Shown here: one piece after another, positions 6,283 to 6,331 of the stretch
Layout of the letters: every line of letters starts with the position of its first letter
How positions within the stretch are numbered: the stretch's first letter is position 1
Notes under the pieces: model-generated
What the model saw: the letters and a program-made list of their open reading frames with translations, nothing else
Told to the model about the DNA's origin: nothing
Databases searched by the model: none
Source: Victivallales bacterium
Lineage (GTDB): Bacteria; Verrucomicrobiota; Lentisphaeria; Oligosphaerales; Lenti-02
DNA length: 6,331 nt
Reading direction: 5' to 3'
Assembly: GCA_018648945.1 (NCBI GenBank)
Contig: JABGQJ010000458.1
Span: 1 to 6,331 of the forward strand
Position numbers and translations under genes: made by a program

Positions 6283-6331
6283 TCCCACCCGTGCACGCGG
6301 GCCCCAGCTTCACGCGCGCAACGCCCCGATC

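Noticed and set aside
6283..6331. Weak hairpin CCCGT/GCGGG (6288-6301) after the radical SAM gene as a terminator
   Set aside because: The stem has only four Watson-Crick pairs plus one wobble and no T-tract follows. Too weak to call.

Overview
The window is GC-rich bacterial DNA (roughly 60-65% GC by eye), densely coded. It holds four full-length genes and possibly the first codons of a fifth. The combination of an FAD_oxidored-type flavoprotein, a secreted right-handed beta-helix carbohydrate enzyme resembling GH141, an aldo/keto reductase and a cobalamin-binding radical SAM protein is typical of polysaccharide-degrading PVC-type lineages (Planctomycetes, Verrucomicrobia, Lentisphaerae, Kiritimatiellae) or Hydrogenedentes/Armatimonadetes. 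This placement is inferred from gene content and composition. No marker gene in the window fixes the taxon.

Layout: bases 47-961 on the minus strand encode an aldo/keto reductase with an intact catalytic tetrad. A possible next gene begins five bases beyond its stop and runs off the left edge. A 95-bp divergent intergenic region (962-1056) separates it from a plus-strand pair: an FAD-dependent oxidoreductase (1057-2391), then a secreted beta-helix protein (2388-4526). The pair overlaps by ATGA, so translation is probably coupled. After a 133-bp spacer with two inverted-repeat hairpins, one of which includes the ribosome binding site, comes a B12-binding-domain radical SAM enzyme (4660-6282). 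The last 49 bases hold no gene that I can see.

How they may work together (inference): the beta-helix protein is exported and probably cleaves a plant or algal glycan, in GH141 manner. The flavoprotein and the NAD(P)H-dependent reductase could oxidise or reduce the released sugars in the cytoplasm. The radical SAM protein has its own leader and no overlap with the glycan genes, so its link to them is only positional. Its hydrophobic C-terminal segment suggests a membrane-associated or lipid-like substrate.

I see no mobile element, CRISPR array, tRNA, rRNA or recognisable riboswitch. The best candidates for something undescribed are the coupled flavoprotein/beta-helix pair and the radical SAM gene with its structured leader. 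Neither can be called a new system from sequence alone.
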